Positions 26,482-34,707 of a stretch of 64,000 bases of DNA are shown piece after piece. The notes beneath the pieces are model-generated. The model saw nothing but the letters and a program-made list of their open reading frames with translations, had not been told where the DNA came from and ran no database searches. The stretch lies in the NCBI GenBank assembly GCA_964390905.1, contig CAYMLO010000018.1, positions 18,720 through 82,719 of the forward strand, given 5' to 3'. Both the position numbers and the translations under genes were made by a program. This DNA is from JAFGLZ01 sp964390905 (GTDB taxonomy: Bacteria; Planctomycetota; Phycisphaerae; UBA1845; JAFGLZ01). Numbering within the stretch: position 1 is the first letter of the stretch; every line of letters begins with the position of its first letter.

Positions 26482-27393
26482 ATGACAGACGCGACCATGC
26501 GGCGATTCCGTGGCGTTATTCCTCCTGTGTTGACGCCGTTCACCCAAGACAAGGCGCTCGATGAGGCGGCGTTGGCGGCCGTGGTCGACTGGTTTTGCCA
26601 TCGACCGGTGGGGGGGCTGTTCATGATGGGTGGGCTGGGCGAGTGGCGGTGCCTCGACTGGCCCGAACGCGAACGGATCATGCGCATCGCCGTCGATGTG
26701 GTCGACGGCCGGCTGCCCATCGTGCCGCACATCGGGGGCTGCAACGACCTGGAGAACATCATCAAGCTGGGGAAGATCGCCTGCGAGCTCGACGTGCTCG
26801 GCGTGGCCCTGATCATCCCCGAGGACATCCCCGAGGGCCCCGAGCCGATTTACCAACACATCGCCGCCGTGGCCCGTGCCGTCGAGAAGCCCCTGGCCCT
26901 CTACGATCCGATCGGCAGCGGCCCGAGAAGCGTCACCCCGGACCTGATGGGCCGGATGCTCGACGACGGCATTGACTTTGTCGCCATGAAGTACCGCAGC
27001 ATGCGCGGCGATGACATGCTGGACATGGTTCGGATCGCGGGGGACCGGGTGGAGGTTCTGGCGGGCGCCGAGACGGTCTTCTTGCCCACGCTGGCCGTAG
27101 GCGGTGTGGGCGTCATCGGTGGCGGGTGCAACGTGTATCCCGCCGTGATCGCCAAGCTGCAGCGGGATTTCGAGGCGGGCCGACACGCCGACGCCATCGA
27201 CGGACAGCGCGAGGTCAACCGCCTGCTGGCGACGTCGTCCCAGGTCAGCTGGCCGCTGGCCGGCAAGGCGATCTGGCAGGCGTGGGGGTTGCCGGTCCAG
27301 CCCGTGGTCCGCACGACCTGCGATCAGTGTTCGCCCGAGGCGATCCGCGAAGTGCAGGACTTCTTTGGCCCGATGCAGGACATCGCCGGCTGA
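26482..27393 (+). CDS. dihydrodipicolinate-synthase (DapA/NAL) family aldolase
   Basis: 303 aa from the ATG at 26482 (CAGAGGG upstream). Class I Schiff-base aldolase family: the opening FRGVIPPVLTPFTQDKALDEAAL is typical. Y141 in ALYDPIGSG is the catalytic tyrosine position and K170 in FVAMKYRS the Schiff-base lysine. The usual GTTGE pyruvate-carboxylate loop reads MGGLGEWRCL here, so a substrate other than aspartate semialdehyde is likely. Family members include KDG, KDGal and sialic-acid aldolases, which would suit the sugar-gene surroundings. It precedes a URO-D-family gene in the same direction. Confidence 0.83.
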   Translation: MTDATMRRFRGVIPPVLTPFTQDKALDEAALAAVVDWFCHRPVGGLFMMGGLGEWRCLDWPERERIMRIAVDVVDGRLPIVPHIGGCNDLENIIKLGKIACELDVLGVALIIPEDIPEGPEPIYQHIAAVARAVEKPLALYDPIGSGPRSVTPDLMGRMLDDGIDFVAMKYRSMRGDDMLDMVRIAGDRVEVLAGAETVFLPTLAVGGVGVIGGGCNVYPAVIAKLQRDFEAGRHADAIDGQREVNRLLATSSQVSWPLAGKAIWQAWGLPVQPVVRTTCDQCSPEAIREVQDFFGPMQDIAG

Positions 27394-27656
27394 GCCGCCG
27401 ATCGCAGGACGTGGTCTGTGAACCCTCCAAACACATTGCCACCCCGCGAAGAGCCTGTCTTGTCCCTCACGCGTCGGTCGTTGCAATCCAGTTGATTAGC
27501 GCCATAATGACGGCCGATCGATTGCGCTGCAGAGTGCGCCAATCAAGATGACTGTTTAGCGGGGCCGCGTGCGGCCCCGGGCCCGCCGCACGCGGCGGGG
27601 CTAATCGGCGAACTTCGAAGACGTGCCAGGTTGTTGACTTCTCAGGAGGCAGTTTC

Positions 27657-28724
27657 ATGGCCATGACGTCGCGCGAACGTGTCTTGTGTGCCCTGCGTCG
27701 CCAGGAGCCCGACCGGGTTCCTATTGACGACAGCCCCTGGGCCACGACGATCACGCGCTGGCATCGTGAGGGCCTGCCCGAAGACGTCGCCCCGGCCGAG
27801 TACTTCGGATACGAGTTCGCTGGCCAGGGGGCCGACACCTCGTTTCGGTTTCCCGTCGAGACCCTCGAAGAGACCGACGAGTACACGATCGCCAAGGGCG
27901 CCAACGGCGAAACCCGCAAGAACTGGAAGCACGCCACCAGCACGCCGGAGTGCATCGCCTTCACCATCAACACTCGCAAGGCTTGGGAAGAACACAAGGA
28001 GCGACTGGTCTTCAGCCGAGACCGCATCGATTGGGAGACCGGCCTGAAGGACAACAAAGATCGGGTCGAAGCGGGCAAGTTCGTCCCCTACGCCTCCGCG
28101 TTTGGCTACGACTGGACCCAGGGCGTGGTGGGGAGCGAGACGCTGCTGATGGAGATGGCCCTTGATCCGGGGTGGATCAAGGAACTGATGATGGCGGAGG
28201 TCGATCTCCTCATCCACTGCGCCGAGGAGATGCTGGCTGGCGGCTTCCACTTCGACGGCGCGTTCCTGTTCGACGACAACGGCTACCGGAACACGACGCT
28301 CTTCAGTCCGCAGATGTACCGCGAGATCGTTTGGCCCGTGCACAAGCGGGCGTGCGATTTCTTCAACGCCCGCGATCTGCCGGTGATCCTGCACACGTGC
28401 GGTTGCGTCAACAACTTCATGTCCGGGTACGCCGAGGCGGGGTTCGCCTGCATCCAGCCGTTGGAGGTGAAGGCCAAGATGGACCTGATCCAGCTCAAGC
28501 GCGACTTCGGCGACAAGCTGGCGTTCATGGGCGGGATCGACGTCCGCAAGATGGCGATGGACGATCCCGGGCCGATCGAGGAAGAGATCCGCACGAAGAT
28601 CACGGCGGCCAAGGTCGGCGGTGGCTACATCTACCACAGCGACCACTCCGTGCCCGACAACATCAGCTTCGAGAACTACAAGCGTGTGATGGCGCTGGTC
28701 GCGAAGTACGGCGCGTACGACTAG
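27657..28724 (+). CDS. uroporphyrinogen-decarboxylase-family protein (second copy in window)
   Basis: 355 aa. Opening TSRERVLCALRRQEPDRVPIDD is the family signature. Further text: FDGAFLFDDNGYRNTTLFSPQMYREIVWPVHKRACDF, ILHTCGCVNNFM (a His-x-Cys-x-Cys pattern that in methyltransferase relatives such as MtaA binds zinc), MGGIDVRKMAMDDPGPIEEEI and YHSDHSVPDNISFENY. The HTCGC motif favours a corrinoid/zinc methyl-transfer role over haem synthesis. AGGAGG lies just upstream of the start. Neighbours: a DapA-family aldolase before and a small zinc-ribbon membrane protein behind. Confidence 0.83.
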   Translation: MAMTSRERVLCALRRQEPDRVPIDDSPWATTITRWHREGLPEDVAPAEYFGYEFAGQGADTSFRFPVETLEETDEYTIAKGANGETRKNWKHATSTPECIAFTINTRKAWEEHKERLVFSRDRIDWETGLKDNKDRVEAGKFVPYASAFGYDWTQGVVGSETLLMEMALDPGWIKELMMAEVDLLIHCAEEMLAGGFHFDGAFLFDDNGYRNTTLFSPQMYREIVWPVHKRACDFFNARDLPVILHTCGCVNNFMSGYAEAGFACIQPLEVKAKMDLIQLKRDFGDKLAFMGGIDVRKMAMDDPGPIEEEIRTKITAAKVGGGYIYHSDHSVPDNISFENYKRVMALVAKYGAYD

Positions 28725-28747
28725 GGAGCGGTCTGCAGCGTGGGGCG

Positions 28748-29053
28748 ATGATTCCCGGCATGCCCCTCAGTATGAAGTGGGTGGCGCTGGTCTTGGCGAT
28801 CGTTTCGCTTGCGATGTCGTTTGCGTGGGCGTATCAGCCAGGTTCGGATATCCCGCCGTGTCCGTGCGCGGCGGTGTTCCTGGTGTCTGCCATCTGGGCG
28901 CTGTACCTGTGGCGTCCGCAGCGCCCGCACTTGTGGACCGGACACTGCAGGAAGTGCGGCTACGATCTGACCGGCAACACCAGCGGGCGTTGCCCCGAGT
29001 GCGGCACCGAGACGAACCGATGGACCGGCGGCGACGCGGGCCAAGATCGCTAG
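28748..29053 (+). CDS. small two-helix membrane protein with C-terminal zinc ribbon
   Basis: 101 aa. Two predicted transmembrane helices (about 8-27 and 37-55), then CRKCGYDLTGNTSGRCPECGTE, a four-Cys ribbon pattern very frequent in planctomycete genomes. Alternative in-frame ATGs at 28760 and 28772 exist. The gene lies 23 bases behind the URO-D-family gene. Function unknown. Confidence 0.68.
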   Translation: MIPGMPLSMKWVALVLAIVSLAMSFAWAYQPGSDIPPCPCAAVFLVSAIWALYLWRPQRPHLWTGHCRKCGYDLTGNTSGRCPECGTETNRWTGGDAGQDR

Positions 29054-29059
29054 ACAGAG

Positions 29060-29079
29060 CCGGGCCGTCCTCGGCCCGG
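29060..29079. repeat. REP-like hairpin with GTCCTC loop (copy 2)
   Basis: CCGGGCC, loop GTCCTC, GGCCCGG: a perfect 7-bp hairpin directly behind the zinc-ribbon gene. It is related to 24159-24178 and could act as a transcription stop before the ribulokinase gene. Confidence 0.5.
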
Positions 29080-29118
29080 TCAATCCGGTCGGACGGACTG
29101 GACGAGGAGTGATGAACG

Positions 29119-30801
29119 ATGGCCAGGTACGCATTGGGGCTTGATTTCGGCACAAACAGCGTCCGCGCATTGATCGTCGACGTGGCGAACGGCAAGGAGA
29201 TCGCCACGGCCGTCGCCGGCTATCCAAGCGGCGAGGACGGCGTGGTCATCGACAAGAAGGACCCGAACCTGGCTCGGCAGGTCCCGGCCGACTACCGGGT
29301 GAGCCTGGTCAAGTGCGTCAAGGCCGCTCTGCGAAAGGCCAAGGACAAGCGGGGGTTCAAACCCGACCGCATCATCGGCATCGGCGTGGACACCACCGGC
29401 AGCACGCCTCTGCCCGTCGACGAGACGTGCCAGCCCCTCGCCGATCAACCCGCGTTCAAGAAGAACCCCAACGCCTACGCCTGGCTGTGGAAGGACCACA
29501 CCAGCCACGCCGAGGCCGAGCAGATCACCGAAGTGGCCCGCCGCGAGCATCCCGAGTACCTGGCCAAGTGCGGCGGCACGTACAGCAGCGAGTGGTTCTG
29601 GAGCAAGGCGCTGCATTGTCTACGCGTGGCGCCCGAGGTGATGGCGGCGGCCGCCAGCTGGGTCGAGATGGCCGACTACATCCCGGGGTTCTTAGTCGGC
29701 TGTGACTCGCCGACCAAGCTGAAGCGGAGCGTCTGCGCCGCAGGCCACAAGGCGATGTACCACGCCGATTGGCGACTGCCGGCCGCCGACATGCTTGCCC
29801 AGCTCGATCCGAGGCTGGGTGAGCTGCGACGCGATAGGCTGTACGACCAGGCCCACGCCTCCGACCAGCGCGTTGGGCTGCTGTGCGACGACTGGGCGAG
29901 TCGTCTCGGCCTGGCGCCGGGCATCCCGGTGGCCGTCGGGGCTTTCGACGCACACATGGGCGCGGTCGGTGCGGGCATCGCGCCGGGCGTGCTCGTCAAG
30001 ATCATCGGTACGAGCACGTGCGATATGATGGTCCACCCCAATACCGAGCCACTCGCCGACGTGCCCGGCGTGTGCGGGATCGTGGACGGCTCGATCGTGC
30101 CCGGCTGCTTCGGGCTGGAGGCGGGTCAGTCGGCCGTTGGGGACATCTTCAACTGGTTCGTGCAGCACTTCGAGAACGGCAAGCCGAGCGATCACAAGCG
30201 ACTGACCGGACAAGCCGGCCGACTCAAGCCGGGCGAGAGCGGCCTGCTCGCGCTGGACTGGAACAACGGCAACCGCACGGTGCTGGTCGACGTCCGTCTG
30301 ACCGGCCTGATGCTCGGCCAGACGCTCCACACAACGCCGGCAGAGGTGTACCGTGCCCTGATCGAGGCGACCGCGTTCGGCGCCCGCGTGATCATCGAGC
30401 GGTTCGAGGAATACGGCGTGAAGGTCAACGAGGTGGTCAACTGCGGCGGGATCGCCGAGAAGAACCCGCTGTTGATGCAGATCTACGCCGACGTCACGGG
30501 CCGGCCGATGAAGATCTCCCGGTCTGCCCAGACCTGCGCCCTGGGTGCGGCCATGTTCGGCGCGGTGGTCGCCGGCCCGCAGGCGGGCGGCTACGCCCGC
30601 GTCGAAGACGCCCAGGCCGCCATGGCCGGCCTGAAGCCCGACGTCTACCAACCCGCCCCCGACGCCCAGAAAACCTACGACCGTCTCTACGGGCTGTACC
30701 GCCAACTCCACGACTGCTTCGGCACGCGCGAGTGGCACGGCAACAACCACAACGTCATGAAGGAGCTGCTCGCCATCCGCGATGAGGTGCGGGCTGGATG
30801 A
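29119..30801 (+). CDS. araB: ribulokinase (FGGY family)
   Basis: 560 aa, the normal length for ribulokinases. Opening RYALGLDFGTNSVRALIVDVANG is the FGGY phosphate loop. IIGIGVDTTGSTPLPVDETCQPL, AYAWLWKDHTSHAEAEQI and GGTYSSEWFWSKALHC are ribulokinase-specific. The C-terminal domain has LIEATAFGARVIIERFEEYG and VNCGGIAEKNPLLMQIYADVTGRP with the Gly-rich ATP site. The reaction is phosphorylation of L-ribulose (often several pentuloses) to the 5-phosphate. GAGGAG precedes the ATG. No araA or araD is nearby, so the isomerase and epimerase lie elsewhere or the substrate differs. Confidence 0.93.
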   Translation: MARYALGLDFGTNSVRALIVDVANGKEIATAVAGYPSGEDGVVIDKKDPNLARQVPADYRVSLVKCVKAALRKAKDKRGFKPDRIIGIGVDTTGSTPLPVDETCQPLADQPAFKKNPNAYAWLWKDHTSHAEAEQITEVARREHPEYLAKCGGTYSSEWFWSKALHCLRVAPEVMAAAASWVEMADYIPGFLVGCDSPTKLKRSVCAAGHKAMYHADWRLPAADMLAQLDPRLGELRRDRLYDQAHASDQRVGLLCDDWASRLGLAPGIPVAVGAFDAHMGAVGAGIAPGVLVKIIGTSTCDMMVHPNTEPLADVPGVCGIVDGSIVPGCFGLEAGQSAVGDIFNWFVQHFENGKPSDHKRLTGQAGRLKPGESGLLALDWNNGNRTVLVDVRLTGLMLGQTLHTTPAEVYRALIEATAFGARVIIERFEEYGVKVNEVVNCGGIAEKNPLLMQIYADVTGRPMKISRSAQTCALGAAMFGAVVAGPQAGGYARVEDAQAAMAGLKPDVYQPAPDAQKTYDRLYGLYRQLHDCFGTREWHGNNHNVMKELLAIRDEVRAG

Positions 30802-30843
30802 AGCATCGGCAAGCCAGCGAGTTGAGGCATGTGAGTCTCTCTC

Positions 30844-31800
30844 ATGTTGTTCTCCAACCGACTCGCCAACCTGATGCCGGGTGTCGACCTGGCCGTGTGC
30901 GACGTCGGACGGCCTGATGGCAGCGCGATCGAGGCGTATCGCTGCGTGCCAAGCGGAAAGCCCCCTGGTCGCGGGCCGGTCATGGTGTTGCTGCACGGGT
31001 CCGGCGCGAGTTCCGTCTTCCCCAGGATCGATGAAGCGTTCGCCGTGCCGTTCCTCTTCTCAGCGATCCGGCGCGTGCTCGACACATGGAACGTCTTGCT
31101 TGTGGAGAAGCGGGGTGTTCGGCTCGGGGACGCCGCGGGGGGCGGCTTCGAAGGATGCAGTCAGGACTACATCGAGCACGCGACCCGGCAGGATCGCACG
31201 GACGACGTCTCACGCGTCATCGACGAGATCGCCGCTTCAGACTTCTATGACGGTTCAGCGCTGCTCGTGATCGGAAGCTCGGAGGGTGCGGCCATCGCCG
31301 CGGCGGCAGCGGCGGACACCGCGAAGGTCACGAACGTCGGGTTGTTCGGCTTGGGGGCCGGCCACGGGCTGTTCGACTCGATGATGGCCTTGAGGGGCGA
31401 GTGGGAGCGAGGCGACCTGCCCGCAGAGGAATTCGTCCAGCAGTACGACTGGCTCGTCGGGACGTTCCGCGAGATCCGCGAAGACCCCGATTCCACGACC
31501 AAGGCATTCTACGGTCACACCTATCGTCGATGGGCATCGTACTGGCTTCGCCCCGGGCTCGAGGATCTTCTCGCGATTGAGGTGCCCATCTTCCTTGGGA
31601 TCGCCACTCTGGATAACCCGGTCGCGACCGATTGGCTGGTCGCGGGATTCGTCCGAGCCGGCAAGACCAACCTCACGTATCGCAACTACATGGGCTGCGA
31701 TCACGGATACTTCAAACAAGACGACGGCAGCGCGGCGTGCCGACACGACGAAGTCCTGTCGGACGTGTTGGCATGGGTAGGGCAGGCGGGGCTGAAGTGA
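30844..31800 (+). CDS. alpha/beta-hydrolase-fold protein
   Basis: 318 aa. MVLLHGSGASS is the oxyanion-loop region after strand 3. IGSSEGAAIA is the nucleophile elbow (GxSxG, S146), VPIFLGIATLDNPV the strand carrying the acid, and GCDHGYFK the catalytic His near residue 287. No signal peptide, so cytoplasmic. It follows the ribulokinase gene after 42 bases in the same direction and could belong to that operon, for example as an esterase. Substrate unknown; the ribosome-binding site is weak. Confidence 0.78.
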   Translation: MLFSNRLANLMPGVDLAVCDVGRPDGSAIEAYRCVPSGKPPGRGPVMVLLHGSGASSVFPRIDEAFAVPFLFSAIRRVLDTWNVLLVEKRGVRLGDAAGGGFEGCSQDYIEHATRQDRTDDVSRVIDEIAASDFYDGSALLVIGSSEGAAIAAAAAADTAKVTNVGLFGLGAGHGLFDSMMALRGEWERGDLPAEEFVQQYDWLVGTFREIREDPDSTTKAFYGHTYRRWASYWLRPGLEDLLAIEVPIFLGIATLDNPVATDWLVAGFVRAGKTNLTYRNYMGCDHGYFKQDDGSAACRHDEVLSDVLAWVGQAGLK

Positions 31801-31870
31801 GGGATGCCCCCGGTCGCTCTTCAGCTTCCAGCCACATATCAGTCCAACCAGCACGCCGATGAAGGATTGT

Positions 31871-31946
31871 GCCATTTTGGCAGACTGCCAATTCGCGGTC
31901 TTCTGGTGTGTGGGCCCTGCCAAAATGGCTGGCGTTCTGGTATACT
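31871..31946 (+). promoter_or_regulatory. promoter and paired operator-like repeats upstream of the NtrC-type regulator
   Basis: GCCATTTTGGCAG (31871-31883) and CTGCCAAAATGGC (31917-31929) are a perfect 13-bp inverted repeat. Inside the left half lies a compact palindrome TTGGCAGACTGCCAA (31877-31891). A -10 box TATACT (31941-31946) sits 18 bases behind CTGCCA (31917-31922), so the right half-site overlaps the -35 position. This suggests an operator controlling the regulator gene, possibly autoregulation or DNA looping. A terminator of the preceding gene is a second reading. Confidence 0.5.
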
Positions 31947-31986
31947 GAGCGCCGTTGGGGGCGATGGGTCGGATAGGATGCGTGCC

Positions 31987-33357
31987 ATGAGCGAGACCGA
32001 GACGGCCTTTGTTCTGATCGTCGAGGACGAGCGGGCCCATGGGGACGCGATCGCCGAGGGGCTCAAGCGAGCGGGGCATGCCTGTCTGGTCGTCGAGTCC
32101 GGCGACGAAGCGGTGACGTCGATGCGCCGCCGGCCGCCGGATGTGGTCGTCACCGACTACAAGCTCGGCGGCGACCTGGACGGGTTGGACGTCCTGCAAC
32201 GGAGCCGCGAGCTGGCGCCCGACGCCGAGGTGGTCGTCATCACCGCGCACGGCGACGAGCGGTTGGCCCGGCGGGCCCTCAAGGAGGAGGGTGCCTACGA
32301 CTATCTGACCAAGCCGTTGGACCTCGACGACATCCGGAGCACGGTGAACCGTGCGGCGCGCCAGGCGCTGTCCAGCCGGCAGAACCGCGTGCTCCGCGGC
32401 CAGCTCGACAAGCAGTTCAGTTTCGAGGGCATCATCGGGTCCAGCAGCGAGATGGCCCGGATCCTCAAGATCGTCCGGCAGGTGGCGGACAGCAAGATCA
32501 CCGTTCTGATCGTCGGCGATAGCGGGACCGGCAAGGACCTGATCGCCCATGCCATTCATCGCAACTCGCCTCGCAAAGCCAAGCCGTTGCTGATCAGCAA
32601 CTGCGCCGCCTATGCCGAGGGCGTGCTCGAAAGCGAGCTCTTCGGACACGTCAAGGGCGCCTTCACCGGCGCATCGGGTGATCGCCGCGGCGTCTTCGAG
32701 GAGGCCGATGGCGGTACGCTTTTCCTCGACGAGGTCGGCGACATGCCGCAGTCGATGCAGGCCAAGGTCCTGCGGGCCATCGAAAACGGCGAGATCGTCC
32801 GGGTGGGCTCGAACAAGCCGGTCCGCGTGGATGTGCGGCTGATTGCAGCCACCAACCAGGACCTGCGGCAGAAGGTCAACGAGGGGGAGTTCCGAGAGGA
32901 CCTTTACTACCGGCTCAACCAGGTCACGCTCCGTGTGCCGCCGCTCCGGAACCGCCGCGAGGACGTCCCGTTGCTCATCGACCACTTCATCAAACGCGCG
33001 AACGAGGAGCACGGCAAGCAGGTCGAAGGCATTACACCCGAGGCGGTCCGACGGCTGACCAGTTACCACTGGGAGGGCAACGTTCGCCAACTGCAGAACG
33101 CGATCAGCGCCATGGTCGTGCTCGCCGAGAACGCGACGCTCGACGTGGGCGACATCCCCGACCCCATCCGAGGCAGCACGGAGATCGTGCCGGTCGGCAA
33201 GACCGGCCTGGCGGGGCGGACGCTCGAGGAGATCGAGCGCGTGGCCATCGCCGAGACGCTCAAGCTGACGCAGGGGAATCGCGAGCGGGCGGCCAAGGTG
33301 CTGGGCATCGGCGCGCGGACACTGTATCGCAAGCTCAAGGAATACGGCCTCACGTAG
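31987..33357 (+). CDS. NtrC-family sigma-54-dependent response regulator
   Basis: 456 aa from the ATG at 31987 (AGGA nine bases upstream); ATG 31978 is an alternative. Receiver domain 1-120: VLIVEDERAHG with D57 in VVVTDYKLGGD and K in YDYLTKPLDL. AAA+ domain about 140-380: Walker A GDSGTGKD, the sigma-54 contact loop GAFTGA in HVKGAFTGASG, Walker B GTLFLDEVGDMP, and RREDVPLLIDHF. C-terminal Fis-type helix-turn-helix: GNRERAAKVLGIGARTLYRKLKEYGL. Phosphorylation should drive oligomerisation and activation of sigma-54 promoters. No partner histidine kinase is adjacent, making it an orphan regulator. Confidence 0.94.
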   Translation: MSETETAFVLIVEDERAHGDAIAEGLKRAGHACLVVESGDEAVTSMRRRPPDVVVTDYKLGGDLDGLDVLQRSRELAPDAEVVVITAHGDERLARRALKEEGAYDYLTKPLDLDDIRSTVNRAARQALSSRQNRVLRGQLDKQFSFEGIIGSSSEMARILKIVRQVADSKITVLIVGDSGTGKDLIAHAIHRNSPRKAKPLLISNCAAYAEGVLESELFGHVKGAFTGASGDRRGVFEEADGGTLFLDEVGDMPQSMQAKVLRAIENGEIVRVGSNKPVRVDVRLIAATNQDLRQKVNEGEFREDLYYRLNQVTLRVPPLRNRREDVPLLIDHFIKRANEEHGKQVEGITPEAVRRLTSYHWEGNVRQLQNAISAMVVLAENATLDVGDIPDPIRGSTEIVPVGKTGLAGRTLEEIERVAIAETLKLTQGNRERAAKVLGIGARTLYRKLKEYGLT

Positions 33358-33369
33358 CGGAGTCGCGGG

Positions 33370-34350
33370 TCAGATCTCGCCTTCTTCCCGAGCCAGCCAG
33401 GCGGCACCGGCGGCGCCGATGAAGCCGGCGTCGTTGCCCAGCGAGGCGAACGTGATCTCGGGCAAGTCATCGGCGGCCTGCCAGGTCATCTCGGCGGCCT
33501 TCTGGCGGATGGGTTTGAGCAGGGCGTCCTCCCCCGCGGCGATCATCCCGCCGGCGAGCACGATCCGCTCCGGGTTGGTGGCGTGCTGCATGTTTACGCA
33601 CGCGACGGCCAGGTAGTGACAGGTCTCATCGAAGATGCGGGTCGCCAGGGCGTCGCCTTGTACGGCGGCATTGACGACGTCCTCTGACGTGAGCTCGCCT
33701 TCTTGGGCGAGCACGTCGGTCAGCGACGAGGGCTCGCCTGCCTTGACCGCTTCGGTGGCGCGGCGAGCCGTGTAGGAGGCGGAGGCGTAGGCCTCCAGGC
33801 ATCCCTTCTGGCCACACCCGCACGGTCGGCCGCCCGGCTGGACGATCGTGTGGCCGAGCTCGGCGCCGTTGTCGAAGTGGCCCCGCAGGAGCCGACCGTC
33901 CGTGATGATTCCTCCCCCGACCCCCGTCCCGAGCGTGAACATCACCATATGGCGGGTGCCCCGACCCGCCCCGGCCCAGAACTCCCCCCAGGCTGCGGCG
34001 TTGGCGTCGTTCTCGAGCGTCGTGGGCAGGCCGGTCTTGTCCTTGATGAGGTCGCGCAGAGGGACGTTCTCCCATCCAGGGAGGTTCGGTGGCTTGATGA
34101 TGATCCCCCGCGTGTGACTCATCGAGCCGGGCGAGCCGATGCCGACCGCTTCGATGTTCGTCTTGCCCAGGCCGGCCTGATCGATCACGCGATCGACCAG
34201 CGCGGCCATCAGCTCGATCACCGGATCGGGGCCGCGCTCGGCCTCCGTGGGGATGGACAGCTGGGACAAGACGCGGCGGTTTTCGTCCACCACCCCGCCC
34301 TTGGTGTTCGTTCCGCCCAGGTCGATACCGACGAAGCAACGTGTGGCCAT
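33370..34350 (-). CDS. ROK-family sugar kinase (glucokinase-like)
   Basis: 326 aa from the ATG at 34350, chosen because CFVGIDLGGTNTKGGVVDENRR is the ATP-binding opening of ROK kinases; a longer reading is not needed. Other motifs: GIGSPGSMSHTRGIIIKPPNLPGW, LENDANAAAWGEFWAGAG with the catalytic-base Asp, FTLGTGVGGGI, and the ROK zinc site CGCGQKGCLEAYASASYTARRA. There is no N-terminal helix-turn-helix, so this is a kinase rather than a repressor. Likely reaction: ATP-dependent phosphorylation of glucose or a related hexose. Convergent with the NtrC-type gene (12-base gap). Confidence 0.9.
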   Translation of the reverse strand: MATRCFVGIDLGGTNTKGGVVDENRRVLSQLSIPTEAERGPDPVIELMAALVDRVIDQAGLGKTNIEAVGIGSPGSMSHTRGIIIKPPNLPGWENVPLRDLIKDKTGLPTTLENDANAAAWGEFWAGAGRGTRHMVMFTLGTGVGGGIITDGRLLRGHFDNGAELGHTIVQPGGRPCGCGQKGCLEAYASASYTARRATEAVKAGEPSSLTDVLAQEGELTSEDVVNAAVQGDALATRIFDETCHYLAVACVNMQHATNPERIVLAGGMIAAGEDALLKPIRQKAAEMTWQAADDLPEITFASLGNDAGFIGAAGAAWLAREEGEI

Positions 34351-34673
34351 GAGCTTGCTCCCGTGGGGCTTGGCGACGCACGACGGGCCCATGGTAGCTG
34401 GCGAAGGGATCGTCTGGCAAGGGGACGGTGGGTGGTGCCGAGGGATCTGCAATCGGGTGGACGTTCGAGGTACGGTCAGCCGAGTGTGCAAGCGCCTTTT
34501 GCCGCGCGAGGCGCCGTTTTGCCCCTGTGAAAAGTTGTGCTTTCATCTGTCTGTGACGCAACATGTAGCGGTCGGGATGCCCGCTTGGCCCACTATATGG
34601 GCGTGTGTCGGGGGGCAATCTCGGTTCGGTCTTCCGGCGGGGAGGTTTTGTGCGCGTCCCCGTTCGTTAGTGG
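34351..34673. other. intergenic stretch between ROK kinase and structured RNA copy B
   Basis: No credible gene is seen. A hairpin GCGCCT (34492-34497) with AGGCGC (34509-34514) is followed by a short T-run (CGTTTTGCC). The promoter of the ROK gene, which runs leftward, should be here but no clear boxes were found. Confidence 0.4.
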
Positions 34674-34701
34674 TTGCTGTCCGATAACCTCGTGCTATAT
34701 T
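34674..34701 (+). promoter_or_regulatory. promoter-like sequence of structured RNA copy B
   Basis: TTGCTG (34674-34679), a 16-base spacer and TATATT (34696-34701) make a reasonable sigma-70-type promoter. The spacer contains TCCGATAAC at the same place as in copy A. A start near 34708 is predicted. Confidence 0.55.
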
Positions 34702-34707
34702 AGGGAT

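Noticed and set aside
26235..26828. longer N-terminus for the acidic single-pass protein
   Set aside because: It overlaps the aldolase gene on the other strand, and a strong ribosome-binding site lies before the ATG at 26234.
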